DNA from: Flavobacterium solisilvae
GTDB taxonomy: Bacteria > Bacteroidota > Bacteroidia > Flavobacteriales > Flavobacteriaceae
Assembly (NCBI RefSeq): GCF_012911605.1
Contig: NZ_JAAMPT010000207.1
Span: 186,001 to 250,000 of the forward strand
Length of the DNA stretch: 64,000 nt
Direction: 5' to 3'
The translations under genes were made by a program, and so were the position numbers. The notes under the pieces are model-generated. The model was not told the origin of the DNA and did no database searches. It saw nothing but the letters and a program-made list of their open reading frames with translations. Each line of letters begins with the position of its first letter. Within the stretch, counting starts at the first letter, position 1. Positions 28,377 to 38,038 of the stretch are shown here, in pieces.

Positions 28377-28401
28377 GTCTCGAGAAATCGAGACTTTTTT
28401 T
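28377..28401 (+). terminator. Terminator of the LRR gene
   Basis: GTCTCGA-GAAA-TCGAGAC followed by seven T's: a 7-bp stem with a stable GAAA tetraloop. Confidence 0.92.
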
Positions 28402-28430
28402 GTTTAGTATGGCTAGTTTTTAATCATTCT

Positions 28431-28448
28431 TTGATAGAATTGTATCAA
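28431..28448. promoter_or_regulatory. Palindrome TTGATA-N6-TATCAA before esterase operon
   Basis: An 18-base palindrome 49 bases before the first gene of the esterase/GH3 operon. A similar TGATA-N6-TATCA palindrome lies in the AraC/GH26 intergenic region at 41285-41302, so it may be a shared operator of the locus. Inference only; AT-rich DNA makes chance matches likely. Confidence 0.3.
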
Positions 28449-28496
28449 TGTTTTTGTTTTAAATGAATTAATTTTACAATATCTATATTTTTTATA

Positions 28497-29588
28497 ATGA
28501 CACCAAAATCAATTTTAGTTTTCTTTTTACTCTTTTTTGTGCAATTTATATTTGCAAATGAAAATCCTTCAGAAACCAATAATTTTATCTTTAAAGGAAG
28601 AATCGAAAAAACTTCAGAAAAAAGCGGATTTTTAATTTCTTCAGCAGCATCAGTAACTTTTTCATACAAAGGAACATCAACAGATTATTATTTAAGTACC
28701 AATGATTCTTTTGAACATGATAATTATTTTGTGCTTGAAGTTGACGGTCAATACAAAGGTAGATTTATCGTTAAATCAGGAAATGCACAAAAATTTTCTG
28801 TTGAAAGTAACGACAATAAAATTCATGTAGTTACAATCTACAAAGCAACCGAAGCCGCAAATGGAACTGTTTTTTTTGATGGAACAAAGACTAAAAATAT
28901 CGTTTCAACATCTATTCAAACCAAAAGGAAAATTGAATTTATTGGCGATTCTATTACTTGCGGAATGGGAAATGATTTATCAATTCCGTGTCATACTAAT
29001 CATTGGTTTGATCAACACAATGCCTATTTAGCTTATGGACCAGTTTTAAGCAGAAAGCTAAACGTAGATTTTCTTCTAAGTTCTATTTCAGGAAACGGGA
29101 TGTATCGCAACTGGAATTCCGAAAATAATGAAGAAACTGTTTTACCCGATGTTTATGATAATTTATATCAAAAAAAAGACAGTTCAAAACCATTTCCAAC
29201 CGATTTTCAACCCGATTTGGTAAGTATTTGTCTTGGAACAAATGACCTTTCGGATGGCGATGGAACAAAACAGCGTTTGCCTTTCAATAAAGAAAAATAC
29301 ATTTCAAATTATATCAATTTTATAAAAAATATATACAAGCGATATCCAAATACTAGAGTTGTTTTGCTAAACAGTCCAATGGTTTCTGGCGAAAAAAATA
29401 TACTTTTAGTTTCTTGTTTAAAAGAAGTTATTGCAGCTTTTAAAGATGATAAAATCCATAAACCAATTGGACTTCTTGAGTTTAATGAAATGAAGCCAAA
29501 AGGATGTGATTATCATCCTGATGCTGAAGACCACAAAGTGATTGCAGCTCAAATGGAAGACTATTTTAAAAAACTATTAAATGAATAA
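28497..29588 (+). CDS. CE2-like SGNH carbohydrate acetylesterase, secreted (363 aa)
   Basis: Predicted deacetylase for plant polysaccharides. A signal peptide (1-20) is followed by a beta-sandwich domain (about 28-140) and an SGNH hydrolase domain, the layout of carbohydrate esterase family 2. Ser152 lies in GDSIT, Asn of block III is in CLGTND, and the Asp/His pair lies in CDYHP (Asp338, His340). Known CE2 enzymes remove acetyl groups from glucomannan or xylan, which fits this mannan locus. It overlaps the next gene by 8 bases, so the two esterases are translated together. Confidence 0.85.
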   Translation: MTPKSILVFFLLFFVQFIFANENPSETNNFIFKGRIEKTSEKSGFLISSAASVTFSYKGTSTDYYLSTNDSFEHDNYFVLEVDGQYKGRFIVKSGNAQKFSVESNDNKIHVVTIYKATEAANGTVFFDGTKTKNIVSTSIQTKRKIEFIGDSITCGMGNDLSIPCHTNHWFDQHNAYLAYGPVLSRKLNVDFLLSSISGNGMYRNWNSENNEETVLPDVYDNLYQKKDSSKPFPTDFQPDLVSICLGTNDLSDGDGTKQRLPFNKEKYISNYINFIKNIYKRYPNTRVVLLNSPMVSGEKNILLVSCLKEVIAAFKDDKIHKPIGLLEFNEMKPKGCDYHPDAEDHKVIAAQMEDYFKKLLNE

Positions 29589-30954
29589 GATACTATTTTT
29601 TATTGTAGTAATGATTTTTTCCAATGCAATTTGGGCAAATGTCTCGTTACCAAATATTTTTTCTGACAATATGGTTTTACAACGCAATTCCGAAATAAAA
29701 ATTTGGGGTTGGGGAAATCCAAAAGAAGAAATAAAAATTACGCCAAGTTGGAAAAATCAAGAATACAAAGTAACAACAGATAGTTATGCAAATTGGCAAA
29801 TTACAATTCCAACACCAAAAGAAGGCGGACCATTTTCTATAACATTCAAAGGTTATAATGAAGTAGTTCTTAAAAATATTTTAATAGGCGAAGTTTGGCT
29901 TTGTTCTGGGCAATCTAATATGGAAATGTCTGCTGCTTGGGGAATTGAAAACGGTGACGAAGAAGTAAAAAATGCCAATTATCCAAACATTAGATTTTTT
30001 ACTGTTCCAAAACTTACTGCTACTACGCCACAAAATAATTTGCTAGGAAACTGGACAGAATGTTCGCCAGAAACGATGAAAAATTTTAGTGCTGTGGCTT
30101 ATTTTTTTGCTAAACAATTACAAAAAGATTTAAAAAATGTTCCAATTGGATTGATTTCTTCTAATTGGGGTGGAACTTCTGCAGAAGTTTGGATGCCAGA
30201 AACAGCGTTTAAAAATGAACCCGATTTACTAAAAGCAACGGCTGATTATAAACCAAATGAATATTGTCCTGTTGAACCAACACGAACTTTTAATGCCATG
30301 ATTAATCCGATAGTTGGTTTTAAAATAGCAGGAACAATTTGGTATCAAGGCGAAAGTAATGTAGGTTCGACTATTTATGATAAAACTTTTTCAAGATTGA
30401 TTACCTCATGGCGAACACTTTGGAAAGATGATTTTCCCTTTTATTTTGTTCAAATTGCACCGTATCAATATGGCGAAAATCATTTTGGCGGTGCAGAAGT
30501 TAGAGATTTTCAAAGACGAACGTTACAACTTCCAAAAACAGAAATGGTTGTAACTTCGGATATTTCGCCAACGGATGATATTCATCCAAAAGATAAAAAA
30601 TCAGTTGGAATTCGTTTAGCTAATTTAGCATTGAACAATCATTACAAAACAAGAAATGAATTAGTAAATGGACCACTTTTTAAAGATTTTAAAATCGAAA
30701 AAAATAAAGTAATTGTAAATTTTGATTATTCAGACGGATTGTATTTTAAAGATAAAAAAGCCAATCAATTTGAAATTGCTGGAGTTGACGGTGTTTTTCA
30801 TCAAGCCAAAGCCGAAATAAAAAATAATCAAGTTATCTTGCAATCCAAAGAAGTAAAAAATCCAACAAAAGTACGTTTCGCTTGGACAAACACAGCGCAA
30901 TCGCAACTGTTTAATAAAGCCAATTTACCAGCATCAACATTTATTTCAGAATAA
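29581..30954 (+). CDS. Sialate O-acetylesterase-like (SASA family) esterase (457 aa)
   Basis: Secreted SGNH-type esterase of the SASA family. Signal peptide (1-19), a beta-rich N-terminal region starting SLPNIFSDNMVLQR, then the catalytic GQSNM with Ser112. Block III appears as GTIWYQGESN, and Asp and His come from SPTDDIHP. In polysaccharide loci these enzymes remove acetyl esters from hemicellulose rather than sialic acid, so acetyl-mannan is the likely substrate here (inference from context). GH3 follows after 7 bases. Confidence 0.87.
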   Translation: MNKILFFIVVMIFSNAIWANVSLPNIFSDNMVLQRNSEIKIWGWGNPKEEIKITPSWKNQEYKVTTDSYANWQITIPTPKEGGPFSITFKGYNEVVLKNILIGEVWLCSGQSNMEMSAAWGIENGDEEVKNANYPNIRFFTVPKLTATTPQNNLLGNWTECSPETMKNFSAVAYFFAKQLQKDLKNVPIGLISSNWGGTSAEVWMPETAFKNEPDLLKATADYKPNEYCPVEPTRTFNAMINPIVGFKIAGTIWYQGESNVGSTIYDKTFSRLITSWRTLWKDDFPFYFVQIAPYQYGENHFGGAEVRDFQRRTLQLPKTEMVVTSDISPTDDIHPKDKKSVGIRLANLALNNHYKTRNELVNGPLFKDFKIEKNKVIVNFDYSDGLYFKDKKANQFEIAGVDGVFHQAKAEIKNNQVILQSKEVKNPTKVRFAWTNTAQSQLFNKANLPASTFISE

Positions 30955-30961
30955 AACAACT

Positions 30962-33247
30962 ATGAAAATAACAACAATATCAATACTTACGCTTTTTGCA
31001 GTCACAACTATGAACGCACAAAATAAAGCCCATTTAGATAAAACTAAGCCAATAGAAGAACGCATCGATTTGTTAATGAAACAAATGACTTTGGAAGAAA
31101 AAGTGGGACAAATGAACCAATACAATGGTTTTTGGGAAGTAACTGGTCCAGCACCAAAAGGCGGAACAGCCGAATTAAAATATGAACATTTAAGAAAAGG
31201 TTGGGTTGGTTCAATGTTGACCGTTCGTGGCGTTGATCAAGTTCGTGCTGTGCAAAAAATAGCGGTAGAACAAACTCGTTTGGGAATTCCATTAATTATT
31301 GGTTTTGACGTTATTCACGGTTATAAAACACTAAGTCCAATTCCTTTGGCGGAAGCGGCAAGTTGGGATTTAGCAGCCATAAAAAAATCGGCACAAGTAG
31401 CAGCAGCCGAAGCTTCAGCATCAGGAATTAATTGGACATTTGGACCAATGGTCGATATTTCTCGCGAAGCACGTTGGGGAAGAGTTATGGAAGGCGCTGG
31501 CGAAGATCCATTTCTTGGAAGCAAAATCGCAGAAGCTAGAGTGAAAGGTTTTCAAGGCGATTCGTTTGGCGATTTAGAAAAAGTGAACACGATTGCTGCC
31601 TGTGCAAAACATTTTGCGGCTTATGGTTTTTCTGAATCGGGTAAAGAATATAATACGGTTGATATTGGAAATGCAACGCTTTACAACACAGTTTTGCCTC
31701 CATTTAAAGCGGCAAAAGATGCAGGAGTTCGAACGTTTATGAACTCGTTTAATATTCTGAATGGAATTCCAGCAACGGGAAATAAATTTTTACAACGCGA
31801 TATTTTAAAAGGTAAATGGAATTTCAATGGTTATGTTATTACGGATTGGGCTTCGATTAGAGAAATGATAATTCACGGTTTTGCAGCTGATGGAAAAGAA
31901 GCATCGCAACGAGCTGTTGAAGCTGGTGCTGATATGGATATGGAATCGCATCTTTATGTAGCCGAATTAGTGAATTTGGTCAAAGAAGGAAAAGTAGATG
32001 TAAAATTAGTTGACGATGCGGTTCGAAGAATTCTTAGAGTAAAATTTGAATTAGGACTTTTCGACAATCCATTTTTATATTGTGACGAAAAAAGAGAAAA
32101 AGAAACAGTTGGAAGCAAAGCCAATAATGATACTGTTTTAGACATGGCAAAAAAATCAATTGTCTTGTTGAAAAATGAAAAAAATCTACTTCCGTTGAAA
32201 AAATCAGGACAAAAAATAGCTTTGATTGGTGCCTTGGCAAAGGATAAAACAAGTCCTTTAGGAAGTTGGCGCATTGCCGCAGAAGATAATTCGGCAGTTT
32301 CAGTTTTGGAAGGAATGCAACAGTACAAAGGCAATCAATTAACTTATGAAAAAGGAGCTGATTTGACTGTAGGGAAAACCACTTTTGTTGATGAATTAGT
32401 TTTCAATACAACTGATAAATCAGGTTTTGAAGCCGCAAAAAAAATAGCATCAACTGCCGATGTTGTCGTGATGGTTTTAGGCGAACATGGTTTTCAAAGT
32501 GGTGAAGGAAGAAGCAGAACAAATCTTGATTTGCCTGGTGTTCAGCAAGAATTGTTAGAAGAAATTTATAAAGTAAATCCAAATATTGTTTTGGTTTTAA
32601 ACAATGGTCGTCCGTTGGCTTTGCCTTGGGCAGCCGAAAAAATTCCAGCCATTGTTGAAGCATGGCAATTGGGAACACAAACTGGAAATGCTGTGGCGCA
32701 AGTGCTTTATGGTGATTATAATCCAAGTGGGAAATTACCAATGAGTTTTCCTAGAAATGTTGGGCAATGTCCTATTTATTATAATTTTCACAACACCGGA
32801 AGACCAACAAATTCTGAAAATAATGTTTTTTGGTCGCATTACACCGATGTCGAAAAAACACCGCAGTTTCCTTTTGGATTTGGATTAAGTTACACCACTT
32901 TTGAATATAAAAACTTAAAATTAGATAAATCAACCTATTCAAAGGGCGAAAAAGTAAACGTTTCGGTTGAGCTAACCAATACTGGATATTTTGACGGAAA
33001 AGAAGTCGTTCAGCTTTATATTAGAGATGTTACAGCAAGTTTGTCAAGACCTGTGAAAGAATTAAAAGGATTTGAATTAGTAGAATTGAAAAAAGGAGAA
33101 ACCAAAACCATTCGTTTTACATTAACCGAAAATGAACTTGGATTTTTTGATAATAATGGAAACTATTTGGTTGAACCTGGAACTTTTAAAGTCTTTGTTG
33201 GAACTAATTCTGATGAAGTAAAAGAAACAGAATTTGTTTTAAAGTAA
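30962..33247 (+). CDS. bglX: GH3 beta-glycosidase, BglX-like (761 aa)
   Basis: Periplasmic family 3 glycoside hydrolase. Signal peptide (1-19), (beta/alpha)8 domain with the nucleophile Asp295 in VITDWAS, alpha/beta sandwich with the GEHGFQSGEGRSR loop, and a C-terminal fibronectin-III-like domain. Most relatives are exo-beta-1,4-glucosidases; in a glucomannan locus it would trim glucose or mannose from the non-reducing ends of oligosaccharides. Third gene of the esterase operon; a terminator follows. Confidence 0.92.
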   Translation: MKITTISILTLFAVTTMNAQNKAHLDKTKPIEERIDLLMKQMTLEEKVGQMNQYNGFWEVTGPAPKGGTAELKYEHLRKGWVGSMLTVRGVDQVRAVQKIAVEQTRLGIPLIIGFDVIHGYKTLSPIPLAEAASWDLAAIKKSAQVAAAEASASGINWTFGPMVDISREARWGRVMEGAGEDPFLGSKIAEARVKGFQGDSFGDLEKVNTIAACAKHFAAYGFSESGKEYNTVDIGNATLYNTVLPPFKAAKDAGVRTFMNSFNILNGIPATGNKFLQRDILKGKWNFNGYVITDWASIREMIIHGFAADGKEASQRAVEAGADMDMESHLYVAELVNLVKEGKVDVKLVDDAVRRILRVKFELGLFDNPFLYCDEKREKETVGSKANNDTVLDMAKKSIVLLKNEKNLLPLKKSGQKIALIGALAKDKTSPLGSWRIAAEDNSAVSVLEGMQQYKGNQLTYEKGADLTVGKTTFVDELVFNTTDKSGFEAAKKIASTADVVVMVLGEHGFQSGEGRSRTNLDLPGVQQELLEEIYKVNPNIVLVLNNGRPLALPWAAEKIPAIVEAWQLGTQTGNAVAQVLYGDYNPSGKLPMSFPRNVGQCPIYYNFHNTGRPTNSENNVFWSHYTDVEKTPQFPFGFGLSYTTFEYKNLKLDKSTYSKGEKVNVSVELTNTGYFDGKEVVQLYIRDVTASLSRPVKELKGFELVELKKGETKTIRFTLTENELGFFDNNGNYLVEPGTFKVFVGTNSDEVKETEFVLK

Positions 33248-33262
33248 TATTTGTTTGTAATT

Positions 33263-33299
33263 AAAAAGGGTTGGAAAATGAAATTCTAACCCTTTTTTT
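33263..33299. terminator. Bidirectional terminator between GH3 and GH5 genes
   Basis: AAAAAGGGTT...AACCCTTTTT stem with a G-T pair and a further GAA/TTC pairing, flanked by A and T tracts, between convergent operons. Confidence 0.85.
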
Positions 33300-33300
33300 A

Positions 33301-34578
33301 TTATTTATTCCACTTTTGATTGTACTTTTTCATCATATCTAAAGTCTCTTTTTCGCTAGAAAAAACAGAGTTTAAACCTTGTGGTTCTTGTGGCGGATCA
33401 GTTGTGTAATCATCGCCTTTTTTCCATTTTCCGTCTTTTGGATTGTTTTTTCCAATTCCAGCATAACCCCAAAAATTTAAGGCAACAAACGGTTCGTTCT
33501 TTGTGATTGCATCATCCAAACGCTTAAAAACGGCATTGTAAAATTGATTTCTAAATTCAGATGAAGCATTTCTATCCAAACTTTCTTGATTTCGCGGGTA
33601 ACCAAATTCTTCTAAAACGATAGGTTTATTTAATTCTTTGGCAACAATGATGTGTTCGTTGATGTATTCAATTGTTTTTTGAATGGCAATTGGTGTTGAA
33701 CCTTTTTCGTCTTCCATTTTATACCAACCCCAATTTTTTGGCCAAATGTGCATCGTTAAGTAATCAATGTTTTTGTTGGTGTGTGTTCTTTTAAAAGCCG
33801 CCAAATCATCGTTTGAACCTGCTTTTCCTTCAGAACCAGTTGTGATTAAATGGTTTTTGTCTAAATTATCCATATAATCCACAACATCGTTTAACCAAAT
33901 GGTAAATGCCTTTTCATTTTCTTTAGTGAAAATTCTCGGTTCGTTAGCAACTTCCCAAGCCATAATGGTAGTATCGTTGGTATATTTTTCGTTGGTAATT
34001 GAATTAGTTCGGTTTATAATAAATTTAATGTGTTTTTTGAACGAATCCATACACGGTTTACAACTATGAAACTGCGATGTATAACTCATGAATTGTGGCC
34101 AAGTATTTGGAGCGATATTCGGGTTTGGAACTTCACCATAACCATTCCATTCCAGATATTTTGCCATTCCTCCAGACCATTCCCAATTGTTATTCAAATA
34201 TAAAATAGCTGTTAAGTCGCGCTTTTTCATCTCTGATAAAAGAAAATCCAAACCTTCAAGTAATTCTTCGTTGTATTTTCCTTGTTCGGTTTGCAATGCT
34301 TCTCTCACGGTAAAATCTTGATTTCCACCTTCGGCACCAACAAGCACTCTAAGGTTTGAAATTCCGTAAGCTTTAAGTTCGTCAAGTTCTTTTAATAATC
34401 GTTCACGATTACCACTTTTTGCTCCCAAAAGCGCACCATACCAATAGTTGGTTCCAACAAAATGATAAGGCTTTCCATTTTTGATGAATTTTGAGTTTTC
34501 AACAATTATAAATGACTTTTCGCTTTGACACGAAATCGTTAGGATAGCAGCAATGAGTAATGTGGCAATTCTTTTCAT
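33301..34578 (-). CDS. GH5 endo-beta-1,4-mannanase, lipoprotein (425 aa)
   Basis: Family 5 glycoside hydrolase resembling subfamily 7 mannanases. The lipobox ISC (Cys17) places it in the outer membrane, probably at the surface. The GTNYWYGALLG start of the barrel is typical of GH5_7. The acid/base is Glu213 in ANEPR and the nucleophile the second Glu of LEEFGYPR (about 324). Aromatic residues in NNNWEWSGG suit substrate binding. Last gene of the mannan operon, after the binding protein. Confidence 0.9.
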   Translation of the reverse strand: MKRIATLLIAAILTISCQSEKSFIIVENSKFIKNGKPYHFVGTNYWYGALLGAKSGNRERLLKELDELKAYGISNLRVLVGAEGGNQDFTVREALQTEQGKYNEELLEGLDFLLSEMKKRDLTAILYLNNNWEWSGGMAKYLEWNGYGEVPNPNIAPNTWPQFMSYTSQFHSCKPCMDSFKKHIKFIINRTNSITNEKYTNDTTIMAWEVANEPRIFTKENEKAFTIWLNDVVDYMDNLDKNHLITTGSEGKAGSNDDLAAFKRTHTNKNIDYLTMHIWPKNWGWYKMEDEKGSTPIAIQKTIEYINEHIIVAKELNKPIVLEEFGYPRNQESLDRNASSEFRNQFYNAVFKRLDDAITKNEPFVALNFWGYAGIGKNNPKDGKWKKGDDYTTDPPQEPQGLNSVFSSEKETLDMMKKYNQKWNK

Positions 34579-34595
34579 AAAGATTTTGGGTTTAA

Positions 34596-35630
34596 TTAGT
34601 TAAATTTCACCGAAATTTCGTCGGCAAAAAGTGTTCCTGTTGCAAAACCTAGCGCAATCATTAAGCGGTATTTTTTTGTTCCTTTTGGCAATGAAAATGT
34701 TTTGGTATAAAACGTCCAATCGGTTGTTCCAGTTACGAAAGTTACACTTTGATCATTTCCAGTTTTGTTACTTCCATCAGAGGTAAATTCAATATTTAAT
34801 AATCCGTTGTTCCAAATGTCTTTTCCTTGAACGATGTTGTCCGATTTTAACCAACCTGAAACTGTGATTGAAGTTGCATTTTCTGGAACATCGGCAATTT
34901 GGTCAATGCCATTCCAATCAAAAGTGTTTGATTTTAATACTAATGCTGATTTTCCTTCTTTAAAAGTTTCTGTTGAAACAGTTGCATTTCCACGCCAAGA
35001 AGTTATTCCGTTTTCAAAATTTCCGTTGGTCAACTCGATAGGTTTTGCCTCATAATTTCCTGAAATTACTGTTGGCATGCGCTTAGCGTTTTCTGCTTCT
35101 GTAATTTTGTTTAATTCTTCTTGTGAGATTGCAATAGCTTTTATTTCATCAAATAGTATTGTTCCGTTGGTTTGACCAAGTGCTAACATTATCCTTAATT
35201 TAGATGCTGAAGATGGAACTTTTATGGTTTTTTTATAAAAAGTCCATGGAGTTGTGCCTAAAACTGAAGCAATATTTTCGTTTTGAAAACCTTTTCCAGA
35301 TGAGTTGATAAATTCAATATCAAATTTTCCTGTGTTCCAAGTATTTTCTCCTTTTTCAACACCATCCGATTTTATCCAACCGCTTAATTCTATGGCAGTT
35401 GTGTTTTTTGGAATAGAAATGGTTTGATCGATAGCTTTCCATTGAGCACCAACATATTGTGTGATTATAGCGCTATTTTTTCCATTTTTCTTATCGAAGG
35501 ATGATAGTTTGGCAACATCGCCATTCCATTGGTTTAGTTCCATTTCAAATCCGCCGTTTTGAACTAGATTTTTTTGAGCAATAGCGTTAGCACTAATTAA
35601 AGTGATTAGTAATGGAATTAGTTTTTTCAT
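34596..35630 (-). CDS. Secreted protein with two tandem carbohydrate-binding-like domains (344 aa)
   Basis: Signal peptide (1-19) followed by two homologous beta-sandwich modules (about 20-175 and 195-344). Both begin with a G-G/N-FE motif (NGGFE, NGNFE), carry SGWIKSD or SGWLKSD, and share TxWTFYxKT and a C-terminal FDE or ADE strand, the pattern of CBM4/9-like domains. No catalytic residues are visible, so it is probably a binding protein holding mannan at the cell surface or in the periplasm. Start chosen at ATG 35630, 2 bases after the epimerase stop; an in-frame start upstream would overlap that gene and spoil the signal peptide. Confidence 0.78.
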   Translation of the reverse strand: MKKLIPLLITLISANAIAQKNLVQNGGFEMELNQWNGDVAKLSSFDKKNGKNSAIITQYVGAQWKAIDQTISIPKNTTAIELSGWIKSDGVEKGENTWNTGKFDIEFINSSGKGFQNENIASVLGTTPWTFYKKTIKVPSSASKLRIMLALGQTNGTILFDEIKAIAISQEELNKITEAENAKRMPTVISGNYEAKPIELTNGNFENGITSWRGNATVSTETFKEGKSALVLKSNTFDWNGIDQIADVPENATSITVSGWLKSDNIVQGKDIWNNGLLNIEFTSDGSNKTGNDQSVTFVTGTTDWTFYTKTFSLPKGTKKYRLMIALGFATGTLFADEISVKFN

Positions 35631-35632
35631 AA

Positions 35633-36817
35633 TTATAATCTTTTGATTAATTCGATGCACGCACGAGAATTGTGGTAAGGACATTTCCAAAAACCTGCTT
35701 TGTCTTTTTGAATTGGTGAATAATCTTGGTTAATTCCCCAAATCCATTCGCCATTTACTTTGTCTAAAATATATTTTTCTATGAATTCAAAGTTCTTTTC
35801 TGCTATCAAGAGAAATTCTTTATCTTGTGTTAGTTGGTATGCATTTACCATTCCTATTAGAAGTTCTGATTGTGGCCACCAATGTTTTTCGGCAATTAAT
35901 TTATTTTCTTTTGGATCAAATTCATACCATAAACCACCATCAACATCAATTCCTTCTTTGGTCACTTTTGCAATTTCAACAGCATAGTTTTGGTATTTTT
36001 CGATAAGTGGTTTGTCAGCAATTACTTCAGCACACCATTGTAGTAACCAAGCAGCTTCGATGTCATGACCATAGGAAATAACATCTGGTTTTTCAACCCA
36101 ATTTTCATCAAAAAACAGTTTCAAATGCCAGGTTTTTTTGTCGATAAAATAAACATCGATAACATGAAGAATTTTTGCAATTTTGAATTTTAAATCTACA
36201 TTTTTCCATACACTGTAAAGATTTGCATAGGCTTCAACAATGTGAAGATGCGTGTTCATGGTTTTTTTTTCGTTGGCATCTTTTTCGCTTAAACGCAAAT
36301 CTTCGATAGGTTGCCAATCTCTTGTAAAGGCTTCAAAATAACCTTCTTTTAGATTGTCATAGCTGTGAAGTTCTATCTTTTTGTATAAATCAATAGCTAA
36401 GTCTAATGCTTTCTTGTCTTTACTAATTTTGTAATATTCGGTTAAACCATAAATGGTGAAAGCTATTGCATAAATTTGATTTTTGGTTTCTCTTGGACTT
36501 CCATCGGCATTTATACTCCAAAATATTCCACCAAATTGGCTATCGTAAAAATTAGAAACAATATAATCGAAAGCTCTTTTCGCTAAAGATTTATGTTTTT
36601 CATCATTGGTAATTTCAAATGCAGCCGAAAACGACCATAATATCCTAGCATGAAGTACTGAACCTTTTGGAGCATCAAAATTTTTATAATTTTTATAATC
36701 AATTTCGCCGATAAATCCACCATTTTTATTGTCAATGGTTTCAAAACTCCAATAGTTTAGAATTTCAAACAACTCTGATTTTGCAAGTGATTTTAAGGTG
36801 TCGATTTGGGTTTCCAC
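35633..36817 (-). CDS. AGE-family 2-epimerase (mannobiose/cellobiose 2-epimerase)
   Basis: Cytoplasmic epimerase with the (alpha/alpha)6 barrel of the N-acylglucosamine 2-epimerase family. Conserved histidines lie in NTHLHIVEAY (190 and 192), SYGHDIEAAWL (251) and CPYHNSR (382), matching the catalytic set of cellobiose 2-epimerases. Next to a GH130 phosphorylase and a GH26 mannanase its likely reaction is beta-1,4-mannobiose to mannosyl-beta-1,4-glucose, as established in Bacteroides fragilis. 15 bases after the GH130 gene. Confidence 0.92.
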   Translation of the reverse strand: METQIDTLKSLAKSELFEILNYWSFETIDNKNGGFIGEIDYKNYKNFDAPKGSVLHARILWSFSAAFEITNDEKHKSLAKRAFDYIVSNFYDSQFGGIFWSINADGSPRETKNQIYAIAFTIYGLTEYYKISKDKKALDLAIDLYKKIELHSYDNLKEGYFEAFTRDWQPIEDLRLSEKDANEKKTMNTHLHIVEAYANLYSVWKNVDLKFKIAKILHVIDVYFIDKKTWHLKLFFDENWVEKPDVISYGHDIEAAWLLQWCAEVIADKPLIEKYQNYAVEIAKVTKEGIDVDGGLWYEFDPKENKLIAEKHWWPQSELLIGMVNAYQLTQDKEFLLIAEKNFEFIEKYILDKVNGEWIWGINQDYSPIQKDKAGFWKCPYHNSRACIELIKRL

Positions 36818-36832
36818 TTTGTGTAATCTTGA

Positions 36833-38020
36833 TTATTTTATACTATTATTTTTGTTGATTAAGTCAATTATAGTTTGAACAGAACCAAATGAAGTAAACG
36901 TATCTTCGGGCGAATTACAAACATAATCAACTAATTTTTCAACAGACGAAACGGCAACATGCATTCGTGTGTCTGAAGAAGCGTAATAAATAAAAACAGT
37001 TCCGTTTTCATCAGCAATCCAACCGTTTGAGAACAAAACATTGGAAACATCGCCAACACGTTCATCATTTTCAGGCGCCATGAAATGTCCGGCAGGTTTG
37101 TGAGTTACTTTTGAAATATCATCCAAATCAGTCATGAACATATACAAAGTATATCGCAATCCTGCAGCAGTATTTCGAACACCGTGAGCAAGATGTAGCC
37201 AACCTTTTGCTGTTTTTATTGGCGCTGGACCAAGACCGTTTTTTAATTCATAAATCGTATGATAGGTTTTTCCGTAGATGATTTTTTCATCTTCAACTAT
37301 TGGGTTTTCCATGTTTTTGATGAAGCCCAAACCAATTCCGCCTCCATTTCCAACATCGATAAAACCATCTTGTGGACGTGTGTAAACGGCATATTTTCCG
37401 TTAACAAACTCTGGATGAATTACCACATTTCGTTGTTGTCCTGTGTTTGAAATTAAATCAGGAAGACGTTCAAAATGGATTAAATCTTTGGTTCTAACTA
37501 TTCCAGCATTAGCTATTGCTGAACTCGTGTCGCCTTTTGGAGCGTTTGGATCTTTTCTTTCGGTACAAAAAATTCCATAAATCCATCCATCTTCATGCTG
37601 AACCAAGCGCATATCATAAACATTAGTATCGGGATTGTTTTCAATTTGTGGAATAATACAAGGTTTGTCCCAAAATTCGAAATTATCAATTCCATTTGGA
37701 CTTTCCGCAATAGCAAAAAATGATTTTCTATCGTTTCCTTCTACGCGTAGGCAAAGAATGTATTTGTTGTTCCATTTCATTGCGCCTGCATTAAATGTAG
37801 CATTGAAACCAATTCGTTCCAAACCATTAGGATTAGTTTCTGCATTTAAATCGTATCGCCAGTGTAATGGGACGTGATTGCTGGTTACAACAGGATTTTG
37901 ATAACGTTGATAAATGCCGTTATTTTCTGCTTTTGGTTCGTTTTTTGTTTGAATTAGCTTTTGATAAGATTGCAAAAGAGTATCATAATTGGCAATCTTT
38001 TTTACATTTTCAGTAATCAT
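36833..38020 (-). CDS. GH130 mannosyl-glucose phosphorylase (395 aa)
   Basis: Cytoplasmic inverting phosphorylase expected to split mannosyl-beta-1,4-glucose with phosphate into alpha-mannose-1-phosphate and glucose. GH130_1-like features: NPVVTSNHVPLHWRYDL near residue 42, GFNATFNAGA near 71, and the Asp-rich DTNVYDMRLV at 131-140, which holds the general acid. Length and the neighbouring 2-epimerase support this specificity over mannobiose phosphorylases or mannosyl-N-acetylglucosamine enzymes. 18 bases after the symporter gene. Confidence 0.92.
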   Translation of the reverse strand: MITENVKKIANYDTLLQSYQKLIQTKNEPKAENNGIYQRYQNPVVTSNHVPLHWRYDLNAETNPNGLERIGFNATFNAGAMKWNNKYILCLRVEGNDRKSFFAIAESPNGIDNFEFWDKPCIIPQIENNPDTNVYDMRLVQHEDGWIYGIFCTERKDPNAPKGDTSSAIANAGIVRTKDLIHFERLPDLISNTGQQRNVVIHPEFVNGKYAVYTRPQDGFIDVGNGGGIGLGFIKNMENPIVEDEKIIYGKTYHTIYELKNGLGPAPIKTAKGWLHLAHGVRNTAAGLRYTLYMFMTDLDDISKVTHKPAGHFMAPENDERVGDVSNVLFSNGWIADENGTVFIYYASSDTRMHVAVSSVEKLVDYVCNSPEDTFTSFGSVQTIIDLINKNNSIK

Positions 38021-38038
38021 ATTTCTGTTTAAAAAAAT

